DNA of 64,000 nucleotides from Herbaspirillum huttiense (GTDB lineage Bacteria; Pseudomonadota; Gammaproteobacteria; Burkholderiales; Burkholderiaceae_D). Each line of letters opens with the position of its first letter. Positions within the stretch are counted from its first letter, which is position 1. The stretch lies in NCBI RefSeq assembly GCF_004367745.1, contig NZ_CP037993.1, positions 3,038,001-3,102,000 on the forward strand, read 5' to 3'. The notes beneath the pieces are model-generated. The model had not been told where the DNA came from and made no database searches. It saw only the letters and a program-made list of their open reading frames with translations. Of this stretch, positions 18,264 through 26,812 are shown one piece after another. Both the position numbers and the translations under genes were made by a program.

Positions 18264-19093
18264 TTCAGAAGCTCAACTCCGGCTTCGTTGACGACCCAGC
18301 CGTTCCTAGTCTCTTCAATAAGGCGGAACGATTTCAACATATTTTGGGCAGCCGTGTAGTCCTTAAATTTGTGACGAGTTGCGGCGATTACCCGGGCGGC
18401 ACCATCAACTGGTCCGACTGCAGAAATTGCACGCAACATTTCAGTTTCTTCGCGGGAAATTCCACGGCGCTGCAAAGCATCTAACAGCCTATCCCCTATA
18501 GGGATGTTCACTTCCTTTAAAGAGGTGAAGCCATCTACTAGTACCTTTTCAGGGGCCGAAGAGTTTTCCTTTAGGTCGGAGTGGAGCTGGGCATTGACTT
18601 TGCGCAGTGTATCCATCTCCTCTTTTAAGCGGGCAATTTCGCTAACAAATTCTGCAGTCTCCCCAATCGCTTTCCGCTCTACGAGTCGCTTTTGTAATAA
18701 CGCGTCATACACCTTCTGCTGCAGCGCATCCGCCTCTTCCTTAGAAAGTAACTCCAAGCCATCATCCTTCTTTACCCCCTCACGAGTCTTCAACTGCTCT
18801 CTCCTCCAATACCTGATTAGCAATCGGAAAATATGTGGACTAAGAAGTACATAGAGAAGGGCGGAGAGCAGCGGGTATGCGAAGCAATAAAGCCAAGGGA
18901 AGAAAGCCCCAGGATAAAGAGTGTTGTCGATGTAAGCGATCTTTTCCCGAAACGCGACATCAGATCCCAACGCAAGAACGACGCGCCAATTTAAAGCCAA
19001 CCATGCGAACAAAAATGCCGCGTAGAACGGGTTGACCATCCGACTTTTGATCCAGTCGGCGATTGATGATGCGACCTCTTTTAGCGATTCCAC
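18242..19093 (-). CDS. Unrecognised membrane protein with coiled coil
   Basis: This 283-residue protein has two N-terminal hydrophobic segments (about residues 22-43 and 65-88), then a basic stretch and a long charged, heptad-like coiled coil (about 100-180). Its C-terminal domain of about 90 residues is predicted winged-helix-like: RLLDALQRRGISREETEMLRA and a wing-like RNGWVVNEAGVELL. The N-terminal pattern (amphipathic helix, NPFYAAFLFAWLALNW) resembles a hypothetical two-helix membrane module that I recall from accessory regions, but I cannot name a family. In the island it could be a membrane effector or sensor. Function is unknown; calling it defensive is inference from position. Confidence 0.7.
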   Translation of the reverse strand: MESLKEVASSIADWIKSRMVNPFYAAFLFAWLALNWRVVLALGSDVAFREKIAYIDNTLYPGAFFPWLYCFAYPLLSALLYVLLSPHIFRLLIRYWRREQLKTREGVKKDDGLELLSKEEADALQQKVYDALLQKRLVERKAIGETAEFVSEIARLKEEMDTLRKVNAQLHSDLKENSSAPEKVLVDGFTSLKEVNIPIGDRLLDALQRRGISREETEMLRAISAVGPVDGAARVIAATRHKFKDYTAAQNMLKSFRLIEETRNGWVVNEAGVELLKWLELFG

Positions 19094-19218
19094 TTTCCCA
19101 CCCTTGTCTTATATTTTTATTAATGATAACTGCATTCCGATCAGTTGACAGGGTGGGAATGACGACATTAAGTCAGCCTCCTCGCGAAAGTGCTCATCAT
19201 TGGAGGATTTTTAGGATA

Positions 19219-19246
19219 TTCGAGCCCCCATCCTCGCACCAGACAA
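19219..19246 (+). repeat. attR-like partial copy of tRNA-Leu 3' end
   Basis: These 28 bases match the tRNA-Leu end at 15,632-15,659 at 25 positions, including an unbroken TCCTCGCACCAGA. The rest of a tRNA is absent, so this is a boundary repeat rather than a gene. Confidence 0.72.
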
Positions 19247-19758
19247 TCCGTACTGCCCCAGGCATTGCCACCGCATCTGCCACTGAATGCATGATCCCGG
19301 CGCACGCTACCTGCGCACGGATCACATCCAGCCCGGCCTGGTCGCACTGTTCTGATTTCTGCAACAGGCTCCTCCCCATCCAGCAAAATCGTGGCCACTC
19401 GGGCATGAAAAAAATTTCATGCCCCCTCCCCGCCGCCCCCTCTTCCAGTCCTCACCGCCACCTCTTTGAACGACCATCAGTCTCCTCACGTTGGCATTCC
19501 CGTGCCAGCCAGCTCTTGTCAACCGGCCAACGGCACTTTTGTGCGATTTACCGAAGCATTTCAATCCGATTGAATCGCCCCGGGACAACAAAATTCATAT
19601 AGCAAGCTTGCTGCACCGTGCCAGCCCGGCGCTGGCACCTTCCGGCCAGCGTCAGGGCCAGGCGGCATGGCAGGCAACACGTCCCCGGGGAAAGACGCAG
19701 CATGCGCAGACTCTCCCCGAACGCCTTCGCCTTTACCGGCGTAATTGAAAGGGAACCC
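19247..19758. other. Non-coding stretch right of the island
   Basis: About 510 bases of higher-GC DNA lie between the island boundary and the RTX gene. Short open frames occur, but none has recognisable similarity or a good start. It presumably contains the RTX promoter. Confidence 0.5.
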
Positions 19759-22700
19759 GTGTCAACCACCACCTCGCAGGATCAACCCAAGGCAGCATCG
19801 TCGCTTTCGCATCCGGTCATCACCCGTATCGACAAGCGCTTCGTCCAGATCAAGACCGGCAGCGTCACCAAAATCATCTTTGCGCCGATCTCTCCCGACA
19901 TCAAGCTCTTCGATCCACCGGAAAAGACCGCCGCCACACCACCGGCCACCAAGCAGCCAGCCATTGCGAGCAAGCCCGTCGTCGCGCCGCCCTTGGCCAG
20001 CCCCACCAAACCGGCAGCAGCCAAGCCGTCGCCCATCCAAACGCCGGTCAACGTCAAACCGGATATCGCACCGCCACCCATCACCAGCAAGCCCGCAAGC
20101 AACAAGCCCGTCAGCGTCGACGCGCCCGCCAGCCTGCAAAAGCCCGTGACTCCTGACAAGTCCATCAGCCTCGACAAGCCGGTCAGCCCCGCCAAACCTG
20201 CCGTTACCCCAACATTGGCCCCGGTTTCGCCGCCGCCGGTGGTGATCCCACCCAGCGCCCATGCCAACCCTCCTGCAGCCGTCGGCAGCAAGCCTGCCCC
20301 CGCTGCGCCGGCACCAGCCCCCCTGCAGATACCAGCGCCCGCCAACCTCAAGCCGACCACCCCGGAAAAACTGCCAGTCCCCACCACCATGCCAGCCCAG
20401 CGCGACAAGATCGACGGCAAGGACGTGCTGGTCTACGGCAACCCGAAGTCCTATGTAGACCTGGACTATGCCCAGGGCGATGCCGTCCCGGGCTACATGG
20501 GTACCTGTTCGGAAACCAGCATCGCCAACCTGCTCATGATCGCCGGTCGGGATGTGACCGAAAAGGACGTCGTCCAGAGAGCCATCGACAACGGCTGGTG
20601 TGACACCGTCAGCTCCAATCCCGGCCAGCGCGGTGGTACCGTCGCCGGGCTGCAACGCCTGCTGCTGGAAAGCTTTGGCATGCCCGTCGAGGCCATCACG
20701 GATTACGATCCCAACAAACTGGCCGCCCTCATCAAGGAGGGCAGAGGTGTGCTCATGGGCGTGAACGGCTATGAGCTGTGGGGTGCCGATCTGGACAAGA
20801 ATTTGCTGGAACTGATCAACGTCAATCACATGATCAACCTGACCGGCGCCGTCTATGCGGCCGACACCGGTGCCCTGCAAGGCTTCTATATTGTCGACTC
20901 GGGACGCGGACGGTCCGGCGATGCCGCACGCTACGTTTCACTGAGCGAACTGGACAAGGCCGCGCACTTCCAGTCCGGTTGCTCGGGTTTCTATACTGTC
21001 GATCCGATCAAGAAGCTGGCGCTGCCCGAGGATCCCAGGATGGCCGACCCGGCCAAACCGCAACACAAGCTCATCACCGGCCCGGACGTACTGACCTATG
21101 GCAATCCCTTTGCCTTCTCCCATGATCTCGACTACAACCAGGGGGATGCGGTCGCCCGCTATGAAGGGACGTCGGGCGAGGTCTGCATCGCCAACCTGGC
21201 CACCATCGCCGGCATGTCCGTAACGGAAAAGGACGTCGTCAACAAGGCCATCGCCGAAAAACTGTGCGATACCACCAGCAAATCCACCACCAAGCGCGGC
21301 ACCATCAGTGCGGAAAACGAACTGATCCTGCTCAAGGAATTTGGCCTGGCCTCGACATTGACTCAGGGTTTCGACGAAAACGCTGTGGCACGCGACATCC
21401 TCGCGGGCAAAGGCGTCATCGTCACGGTCAATGGCAGCAACCTCTGGGCCAAGAACATTCCGGAAAACGTCGGCATGACCGATCACATGATCGCCATCAT
21501 CGGCGTGGGCTACGGCGCGCAAACCGGCGCGGTGGACGGTTTCTACATCACCGATTCCGGCCGGGGGCGCGATACCGACACCTGCCGCTACGTCAGTTTG
21601 CAGACGTTGCGCGATTGCACCAACGCCAGCGGCTCCGTCACCATCACCACCAATGACGCCATCAAGCCCTTCAACAGGGCCAATGGCGGGGCCGGCACCG
21701 CCCTGGATCAAGCCGCAGCCGATGGCAAACTGCCCCCCCAGACCGGGCTGACCGCACCGGCAAAGCCTGCTGCATCCGGCGGCAATGCACTGGCAGCGCA
21801 CTACCTGGACAGCTTCACCGCCCCCGCCCCGTTCGGCGACGACGAAGGCTCGCAACACAAACTGCCCGGCGTCAAGGTCAGGAAGCACATCGCCCTGGCC
21901 AGCGACAAACAGGACCTGGCACTGGAAGCCGACAACCTCGATGCCACCGGCAATGCGCAGAACAACCGGCTCACCGGCAACGACCGCAACAACATCCTCG
22001 ATGGCCTGGGCGGTGCCGACATCATGACCGGCGGCAAGGGCGATGACAGCTATTACGTCGACAACAGCGGCGACCGCGTGGTCGAGAAGGCGGGCGAAGG
22101 CATCGATACGGTTTATGCGACGGCCAGCACCACGCTTGCCGACAATGTCGAGAACCTGGTCCTGATCGATGCCACCAAGCCGCAGAGCGCGGTGATCAAT
22201 GGCGTCAACGTGCTGGTGTACGGCATGCCGAAGTCCTACCAGCTGGACTACGCGCAGGGCGATGCCGTCCCCGATTTCCTGGGTACCTGCGGCGAGACGG
22301 TCGTGGCCAACATGAGCGTGCTGGCCGGTCGGCCGCTCACGGAAAAGGAAGTGGTCACCCGCGCCATCGACGAAATGCTCTGCGACGTCATCGCCCCCTT
22401 GCCAGAGCACCGGGGCGGCACCTACACGGAGGGCCAGCAAGCCCTGCTCAAGGATTTCGGTATTGACGCTACCATCACGCATGGTTTCGATGAAATGGCA
22501 GTCGCCCGGAGCATCAAGGAGGGCAAGGCGGTCGGCCTGAGCGTCAATGCCAGCCGGCTCTGGGACATGCCCATGGCCAGCAACAACCGCAGCAACCACT
22601 GCATCACGGTTACCGGGGTGGCCTACGCCGTCGATACCGAGCAGATTGCCGGCTTCTTCATTGCCGACTCCGGACGCGGCAGAGCGGACGACATGAGCCG

Positions 22701-23283
22701 TTACGTCACGCTGCGGCAATTGCGCTACGCCACCGATGTCACCTCGGCCGACACCCTGACCACCGACCAGGCGGTCAAGCTCTGGGGGCAGAACGTGAAT
22801 GCCACCGGCAACGGCCTTGACAACATCCTGGCCGGCAACGGCGGCGACAATGTCCTCACAGGCGGCAAGGGCAATGACCTGCTCATCGGCGGAGCTGGCA
22901 ACGACAGCTATCGCTTCGCCAAGGGCGACGGCCAGGATGCGGTTTACGACCACGATGCCACCAAGGGCAATGTCGACACGCTCAGCTTCACCGACGCCCG
23001 GCAGGACAACCTGTGGTTCAGCAAGACCGGCCAGGACCTGCGCATCAAGGTGCTGGGCACGACCGACCAGGTGACGGTGAAGGACTGGTATGCCGGCGCT
23101 GCCGGGACGACCGACAACCACATCGAGCGCATCAAGACCGCCGACGGCAAATCCTTGCTGGACACTGATGTCGAGAAACTCGTGCAAGCCATGGCCAGCT
23201 TCGCTCCGCCGGCAGCGACCCAGACTACCTGGGCGCAGGCGCAGGGAGGCGACGGCAAGGTCTTGCTGGCGGTCAGCCATTGA
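19759..23283 (+). CDS. RTX protein with three papain-like repeat domains
   Basis: This large protein of about 1,174 residues begins with a Pro/Ala/Lys-rich linker (about 40-215). Three homologous papain/C39-like domains follow: about 220-430, 440-640 and 810-1,005. Each starts YAQGDAV or YNQGDAV and ends DSGRGR. Domain 1 has Cys250 (GTCSET) and His357. Domain 3 has Cys844 (GTCGET) and His947. Domain 2 has Ser472 (GTSGEV) in the Cys position but keeps His576. Calcium-binding RTX nonapeptide blocks follow domain 2 (about 735-765, GGKGDDSYYV) and domain 3 (about 1,013-1,055, GGKGNDLLIGGAGNDSY). It has no signal peptide, so type I secretion is likely; no transporter genes are nearby. I chose the GTG at 19,759 because GAAAGGGA precedes it; in-frame alternatives lie at 19,702 and 19,618. 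Confidence 0.8.
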   Translation: MSTTTSQDQPKAASSLSHPVITRIDKRFVQIKTGSVTKIIFAPISPDIKLFDPPEKTAATPPATKQPAIASKPVVAPPLASPTKPAAAKPSPIQTPVNVKPDIAPPPITSKPASNKPVSVDAPASLQKPVTPDKSISLDKPVSPAKPAVTPTLAPVSPPPVVIPPSAHANPPAAVGSKPAPAAPAPAPLQIPAPANLKPTTPEKLPVPTTMPAQRDKIDGKDVLVYGNPKSYVDLDYAQGDAVPGYMGTCSETSIANLLMIAGRDVTEKDVVQRAIDNGWCDTVSSNPGQRGGTVAGLQRLLLESFGMPVEAITDYDPNKLAALIKEGRGVLMGVNGYELWGADLDKNLLELINVNHMINLTGAVYAADTGALQGFYIVDSGRGRSGDAARYVSLSELDKAAHFQSGCSGFYTVDPIKKLALPEDPRMADPAKPQHKLITGPDVLTYGNPFAFSHDLDYNQGDAVARYEGTSGEVCIANLATIAGMSVTEKDVVNKAIAEKLCDTTSKSTTKRGTISAENELILLKEFGLASTLTQGFDENAVARDILAGKGVIVTVNGSNLWAKNIPENVGMTDHMIAIIGVGYGAQTGAVDGFYITDSGRGRDTDTCRYVSLQTLRDCTNASGSVTITTNDAIKPFNRANGGAGTALDQAAADGKLPPQTGLTAPAKPAASGGNALAAHYLDSFTAPAPFGDDEGSQHKLPGVKVRKHIALASDKQDLALEADNLDATGNAQNNRLTGNDRNNILDGLGGADIMTGGKGDDSYYVDNSGDRVVEKAGEGIDTVYATASTTLADNVENLVLIDATKPQSAVINGVNVLVYGMPKSYQLDYAQGDAVPDFLGTCGETVVANMSVLAGRPLTEKEVVTRAIDEMLCDVIAPLPEHRGGTYTEGQQALLKDFGIDATITHGFDEMAVARSIKEGKAVGLSVNASRLWDMPMASNNRSNHCITVTGVAYAVDTEQIAGFFIADSGRGRADDMSRYVTLRQLRYATDVTSADTLTTDQAVKLWGQNVNATGNGLDNILAGNGGDNVLTGGKGNDLLIGGAGNDSYRFAKGDGQDAVYDHDATKGNVDTLSFTDARQDNLWFSKTGQDLRIKVLGTTDQVTVKDWYAGAAGTTDNHIERIKTADGKSLLDTDVEKLVQAMASFAPPAATQTTWAQAQGGDGKVLLAVSH

Positions 23284-23331
23284 TGGAGGGCCCGATTGGG
23301 GCCATTGCGCATTGAACGGCAGGCCCCAGGC

Positions 23332-23375
23332 AAGCCGGTAGCGAATCAGACCTCGCTGCCGGCTTCCGTTTTTTT
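23332..23375 (+). terminator. Intrinsic terminator of the RTX gene
   Basis: A 13-bp stem with one G-T pair (AAGCCGGTAGCGA with TCGCTGCCGGCTT) is followed by CCG and seven T on the plus strand, about 50 bases past the stop codon. Confidence 0.88.
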
Positions 23376-23601
23376 GCAAATTGCTTCACCAGCTCTGTAG
23401 GCTGCTGCCCCCGGCGGGCGGCGGCAATGGGCTCCCGGAGAAAACTTCATTTCCCGGCTTTTTTTTCACGATCCACGTGCCCCGGGGCCGATTGCACACC
23501 GCCTGCGCGCAGCGGCGTGCTGAACTGCTACAATCCGCGCCTTTGCTGGCTGGTGCGCGAACCTTTCCTGCACCAGCCGCGCCATCCAGTGAGGACCCGC
23601 C

Positions 23602-23886
23602 ATGCCCACCCAGGAAGAATTCGACGCACTCAAGCAAAGCCACAACGCCTTGCTCAACAAGTTCATCGAGAACAATACCGCTGACCAGATCCTGTTCTCC
23701 ACCCTCTTCACGGCCGCGGCCGTGCTGTCCAAGGATGGCAAGCAGTTCACCGAAGGCGCCATGGGCATCGCCCGCTCGCTGGCCGCGCAGTTGAATGCCG
23801 GTGGCACCATGCCCAAGGCCCTGCTGGAGACGGTCGAAACCCGCATCGCCACCATCGAGGCGCTGCTCAAGGACAAGTTCGACTGA
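23602..23886 (+). CDS. Small conserved-looking hypothetical protein
   Basis: The 94-residue protein is soluble and mostly helical (MPTQEEFDALKQSHNALLNK at the start) with no signal peptide or membrane segment. I do not recognise its family. It ends 12 bases before hpnC on the same strand and is probably co-transcribed with it. GAGG upstream of the ATG could be the ribosome-binding site. Confidence 0.7.
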   Translation: MPTQEEFDALKQSHNALLNKFIENNTADQILFSTLFTAAAVLSKDGKQFTEGAMGIARSLAAQLNAGGTMPKALLETVETRIATIEALLKDKFD

Positions 23887-23898
23887 GTCGCGCGCCCC

Positions 23899-24708
23899 AT
23901 GGCCGTCGATCACTACGAGAACTTCCCCGTTGCCTCGCTGCTGCTGCCGGCGCGCCTGCGCCCGGCCGTCACCGCCATCTATGCCTTCGCCCGCAGCGCC
24001 GACGACATCGCCGATGAAGGCGACGCCCGGCCGGAAGAACGGCTGGCCGCGCTGCATGCCTACGACGCGCAGCTCGACCTGATCGAGCAGCAGTTGCCCT
24101 GCACGCATCCCATCTTCACCCGGCTGCAGCAGACCATCGTCGACCATGCCCTGCCGTTGCAACCCTTCCGCGACCTGCTCTCAGCCTTCCGCCAGGATGT
24201 GGTGACCACCCGTTACCCCCGCTATACGGACCTGCTGGACTACTGCTGCCGGTCTGCGAACCCGGTAGGAACCCTGATGCTTCACCTGTACGGTGAGGCA
24301 AATGAAGAAAATCTCCAGGATTCGGATGCCATCTGCAGCGCCTTGCAGCTCATCAACTTCTGGCAAGACGTCGCCATCGACTTGGAAAAGACGCGCATCT
24401 ACCTGCCACTCGAGGACCTGGAGCGCTTCGGAATCAATGAAAACGACATCGCCCAAGCCTGCAGCGACCAGCGCTGGCAGCAACTGATGCAGTTCGAGGT
24501 CACGCGGGCGCGGGAACTGATGCTTTCCGGTGCCCCGCTGGCGCGCCGCCTGCCGGGCCGTATCGGACTGGAACTGCGCATGGTGGTACAAGGCGGACTG
24601 CTCATCCTGGAGCGCATCGAGGCGGTGCAAGGCGATGTCTTCCGCCAGCGCCCCAAGCTGGCCAAGCCGGACTGGCTCATCATCGGCTGGCGCGGCCTGA
24701 CCCGATAA
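23899..24708 (+). CDS. hpnC: Hydroxysqualene synthase HpnC
   Basis: This 269-residue member of the squalene/phytoene synthase family converts presqualene diphosphate to hydroxysqualene in the HpnCDE route to squalene for hopanoids. The first aspartate-rich motif is FARSADDIADE, and the second region shows LINFWQDVAIDLEKTRIYLP, where squalene/phytoene synthases usually have DxxxD. It starts MAVDHYENFPVASLLLP, typical of HpnC. It lies 12 bases after a small hypothetical gene and is separated from hpnD-hpnE by a minus-strand HDOD gene. Confidence 0.93.
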   Translation: MAVDHYENFPVASLLLPARLRPAVTAIYAFARSADDIADEGDARPEERLAALHAYDAQLDLIEQQLPCTHPIFTRLQQTIVDHALPLQPFRDLLSAFRQDVVTTRYPRYTDLLDYCCRSANPVGTLMLHLYGEANEENLQDSDAICSALQLINFWQDVAIDLEKTRIYLPLEDLERFGINENDIAQACSDQRWQQLMQFEVTRARELMLSGAPLARRLPGRIGLELRMVVQGGLLILERIEAVQGDVFRQRPKLAKPDWLIIGWRGLTR

Positions 24709-24725
24709 ACCGCAGCCTGAATGAA

Positions 24726-24760
24726 AAAGCCCCGCCCGGCACATTGGCCAGGCAGGGCTT
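24726..24760 (-). terminator. Terminator between convergent hpnC and HDOD gene
   Basis: An imperfect GC-rich hairpin with arms AAGCCC and GGGCTT, extended by a GCC/GGC pairing, is followed by TTTTT on the minus strand. It may also slow plus-strand transcription from hpnC. Confidence 0.7.
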
Positions 24761-24785
24761 CAAGAAGAAGCGGTCGCGTACTGGT

Positions 24786-25625
24786 TCAAACCAGCAAGGC
24801 AGCGGTCAGGGTGCGGATCTGCTCTTCGGAATCATCCAGCATCTCGCGCAGCGAACGGTCCCCGATGTAATCATCCACCAGGTTCTCGCCACCGATGCCG
24901 GCTTCGGCCACCACGGTGCGTTGCAGCGGCGAGGGCACCGGCGACAGTTCCTTGGCCAGCAGCAGCACGTCGCCGATGGTCTGCGGCGGCAGCACCCGCA
25001 CGCCGTGCCACAGGGATTCGATGGCATCGACCACCGGCTGCGGCACGCCCAACTTCTTGAGCACGGCGCGGCCGATCATCTTCTCCCCGTATTCCATCCA
25101 GTCCTCGGTGCCGCCGTCGAGCAGCCCGGGGAAGTCATCCGTGCGCGAAAGCAGGTAGAAGCCACCCACTTCATGCACGATGCCGGCAAACATCGCCGTC
25201 TCCGGATCGGCCTTGGTCAGCTTGGAGGTCAGCACATAGGCGGTGGCCGCCACGTGGGCGCAGTGCTCCCACAGCTGGGCCGACTTGATGCGCATGCCGG
25301 GATTGTTGATGGTCCGCCCCAGCTGGCGCACGATCACCGAGGTGGTGATGGTGTTGAGGGTGCGGAAGCCCAGCCGCATCACGGCCGCCCGCACGTTGTT
25401 GATCTCGCCGCCGGAACGGTTGTAGGCCGCCGAATTGGCAATGGCCACGGTACGCGCCGACACCAGCGGCTCGGCCATCACCAGCTTGGCAGCCAGCTCC
25501 AGATGGCAGTCCGGGTCGGCCAGGGCCTTTTGCAGCTTCAGCGAGGCGCTGACGTTGGCCGGGAATACCAGCTCGCCGCGACCAGCCTGCGAGGCGATGT
25601 TGCGAAAGATTTCCAGTCTGTCCAT
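24786..25625 (-). CDS. HDOD domain protein
   Basis: This 279-residue cytosolic protein consists largely of one HDOD domain, a non-catalytic relative of HD phosphohydrolases used in signalling. Visible features are FPANVSASLKLQKALADPDC at the start, IANSAAYN, and GIVHEVGGFYLL in place of a true HD metal motif. No receiver, GGDEF or EAL domain is attached. I chose the ATG at 25,625, preceded by GGAGACAAT; the frame continues to 25,688. It sits between hpnC and hpnD on the opposite strand, so a link to hopanoid synthesis is not implied. Confidence 0.88.
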   Translation of the reverse strand: MDRLEIFRNIASQAGRGELVFPANVSASLKLQKALADPDCHLELAAKLVMAEPLVSARTVAIANSAAYNRSGGEINNVRAAVMRLGFRTLNTITTSVIVRQLGRTINNPGMRIKSAQLWEHCAHVAATAYVLTSKLTKADPETAMFAGIVHEVGGFYLLSRTDDFPGLLDGGTEDWMEYGEKMIGRAVLKKLGVPQPVVDAIESLWHGVRVLPPQTIGDVLLLAKELSPVPSPLQRTVVAEAGIGGENLVDDYIGDRSLREMLDDSEEQIRTLTAALLV

Positions 25626-25963
25626 ATTGTCTCCAGCCTCCAAGGGGCCATCGTCGATGGCCGGGGTTGCCGATGTGCCGCGCTGCAAGCGGGGTTGACC
25701 ACTGCAGCGCCACGTCTGGTTAGATTAACGGCAGAATTCATCCGGATTTGATGTCATGTGAATTTGTTTTTCCGGAATGCGCTTGACCCGAGCTTAATGG
25801 ACAACGCCGGGGGCCGCAATAGACGGGTTTCAGGCCCCGTTTCAAGGCCGGGTCAACGGCAGCCGGCATTTGCCCTGCCGGGCGCACTCGGCTAGCATAG
25901 CGCCTTTGCCGCAGGGGGCCGTCAGGCTACCTGCCCCATGCTTCAACCGCCCGCCACGCATCC
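25626..25963. other. Divergent intergenic region, HDOD gene / hpnD
   Basis: About 340 bases should hold the promoters of the minus-strand HDOD gene and of hpnD-hpnE. I see no gene or clear operator. Confidence 0.5.
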
Positions 25964-26797
25964 ATGTCTCCAGACGAATACTGCCAGCAGAAGGCCGCCG
26001 CCAGCGGTTCCAGTTTTTATTACAGCTTCCTGTTCCTGCCGCCGCAGCGACGGCTGGCGATCACGGCGCTGTACGCCTTTTGCCGCGAGGTCGACGATAC
26101 CGTCGACGAAATCGAGGACGCCATGGTGGCCCGCACCAAGCTCATGTGGTGGCGCAAGGAAATCGCCGCCATGCTCGAAGGCCAGCCCACGCACCCGGTC
26201 ACCAAGGCCCTGCATCCGCACGTGGCGACCTACCAGCTCAAGGGAGAACACCTGCAAGCCATCATCGATGGCATGGAAATGGACCTGGACCAAACCCGCT
26301 ACCTCGACTATCCCGGCCTGCAGCGCTACTGCTGGCACGTGGCCGGGGTGGTCGGGGTGCTCTCGGCCAGCATCTTCGGCCATACCCAGCCCGGCACCCT
26401 GCTCTTTGCCGAAAAGCTGGGGCTGGCCTTCCAGCTCACCAACATCATCCGCGATGTCGGCGAGGATGGCCGCAAGGGCCGCATCTACCTGCCCGTCAAT
26501 GAATTGCAGCAATTCAACGTCACCGCCGCCGACATCCTCAACGCCCGCCACAGCGAGCGCTTCGAGGCACTGATGAAGTTCCAGGTCGAGCGCGCCCAGG
26601 CGGTCTATGACGAAGCCTTCGCCCTGCTGCCCAAAGAGGACCGCCGCGCCCAGCGCCCCGGCCTGATGATGGCCGCCATCTATCGCACCCTGCTGGACGA
26701 GATCACGCGCGACGGCTACCACGTGCTCAACCAGCGCATCTCGCTCACCCCCATCCGCAAGCTCTGGCTGGCCTGGAAGACCTATGTCTTCGGCTGA
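25964..26797 (+). CDS. hpnD: Presqualene diphosphate synthase HpnD
   Basis: The 277-residue squalene/phytoene-synthase fold enzyme condenses two farnesyl diphosphates to presqualene diphosphate. The first Asp-rich motif is FCREVDDTVDE and the second is QLTNIIRDVGEDGRKGRIYL, with both DxxxD sites intact, in contrast to HpnC. It starts SPDEYCQQKAAASGSSFYYS, typical of the family. hpnE follows after 15 bases, so the two form an operon. Confidence 0.95.
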   Translation: MSPDEYCQQKAAASGSSFYYSFLFLPPQRRLAITALYAFCREVDDTVDEIEDAMVARTKLMWWRKEIAAMLEGQPTHPVTKALHPHVATYQLKGEHLQAIIDGMEMDLDQTRYLDYPGLQRYCWHVAGVVGVLSASIFGHTQPGTLLFAEKLGLAFQLTNIIRDVGEDGRKGRIYLPVNELQQFNVTAADILNARHSERFEALMKFQVERAQAVYDEAFALLPKEDRRAQRPGLMMAAIYRTLLDEITRDGYHVLNQRISLTPIRKLWLAWKTYVFG

Positions 26798-26812
26798 ACA
26801 GGTGTTTTCCCG

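Larger units (their letters stand above)
15632..19246. mobile_element. Small genomic island at tRNA-Leu, no integrase
   Basis: The segment of about 3.6 kb is bounded by the tRNA-Leu 3' end and an imperfect copy of it. Its base composition is clearly more AT-rich than both flanks, most strongly at 15,660-17,760. Contents: a dCTP-deaminase type defence gene (plus strand), an unrecognised membrane/coiled-coil gene and a small possible membrane ORF (minus strand). No integrase, excisionase or transfer gene is present. It may be a decayed element or one mobilised in trans. Confidence 0.7.

Noticed and set aside
19219-19246. Second tRNA-Leu gene
   Set aside because: Only the T-arm and acceptor end are present; no anticodon or D arm lies upstream.
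19063-19602. Plus-strand 179-codon frame over the island boundary
   Set aside because: It crosses the attR-like repeat and the start of the membrane gene, with low-complexity residues and no similarity.
20938-23379. 813-codon open frame on the minus strand opposite the RTX gene
   Set aside because: It mirrors the RTX repeats and lacks a plausible start or domain. The plus-strand protein has clear RTX and papain-like motifs.
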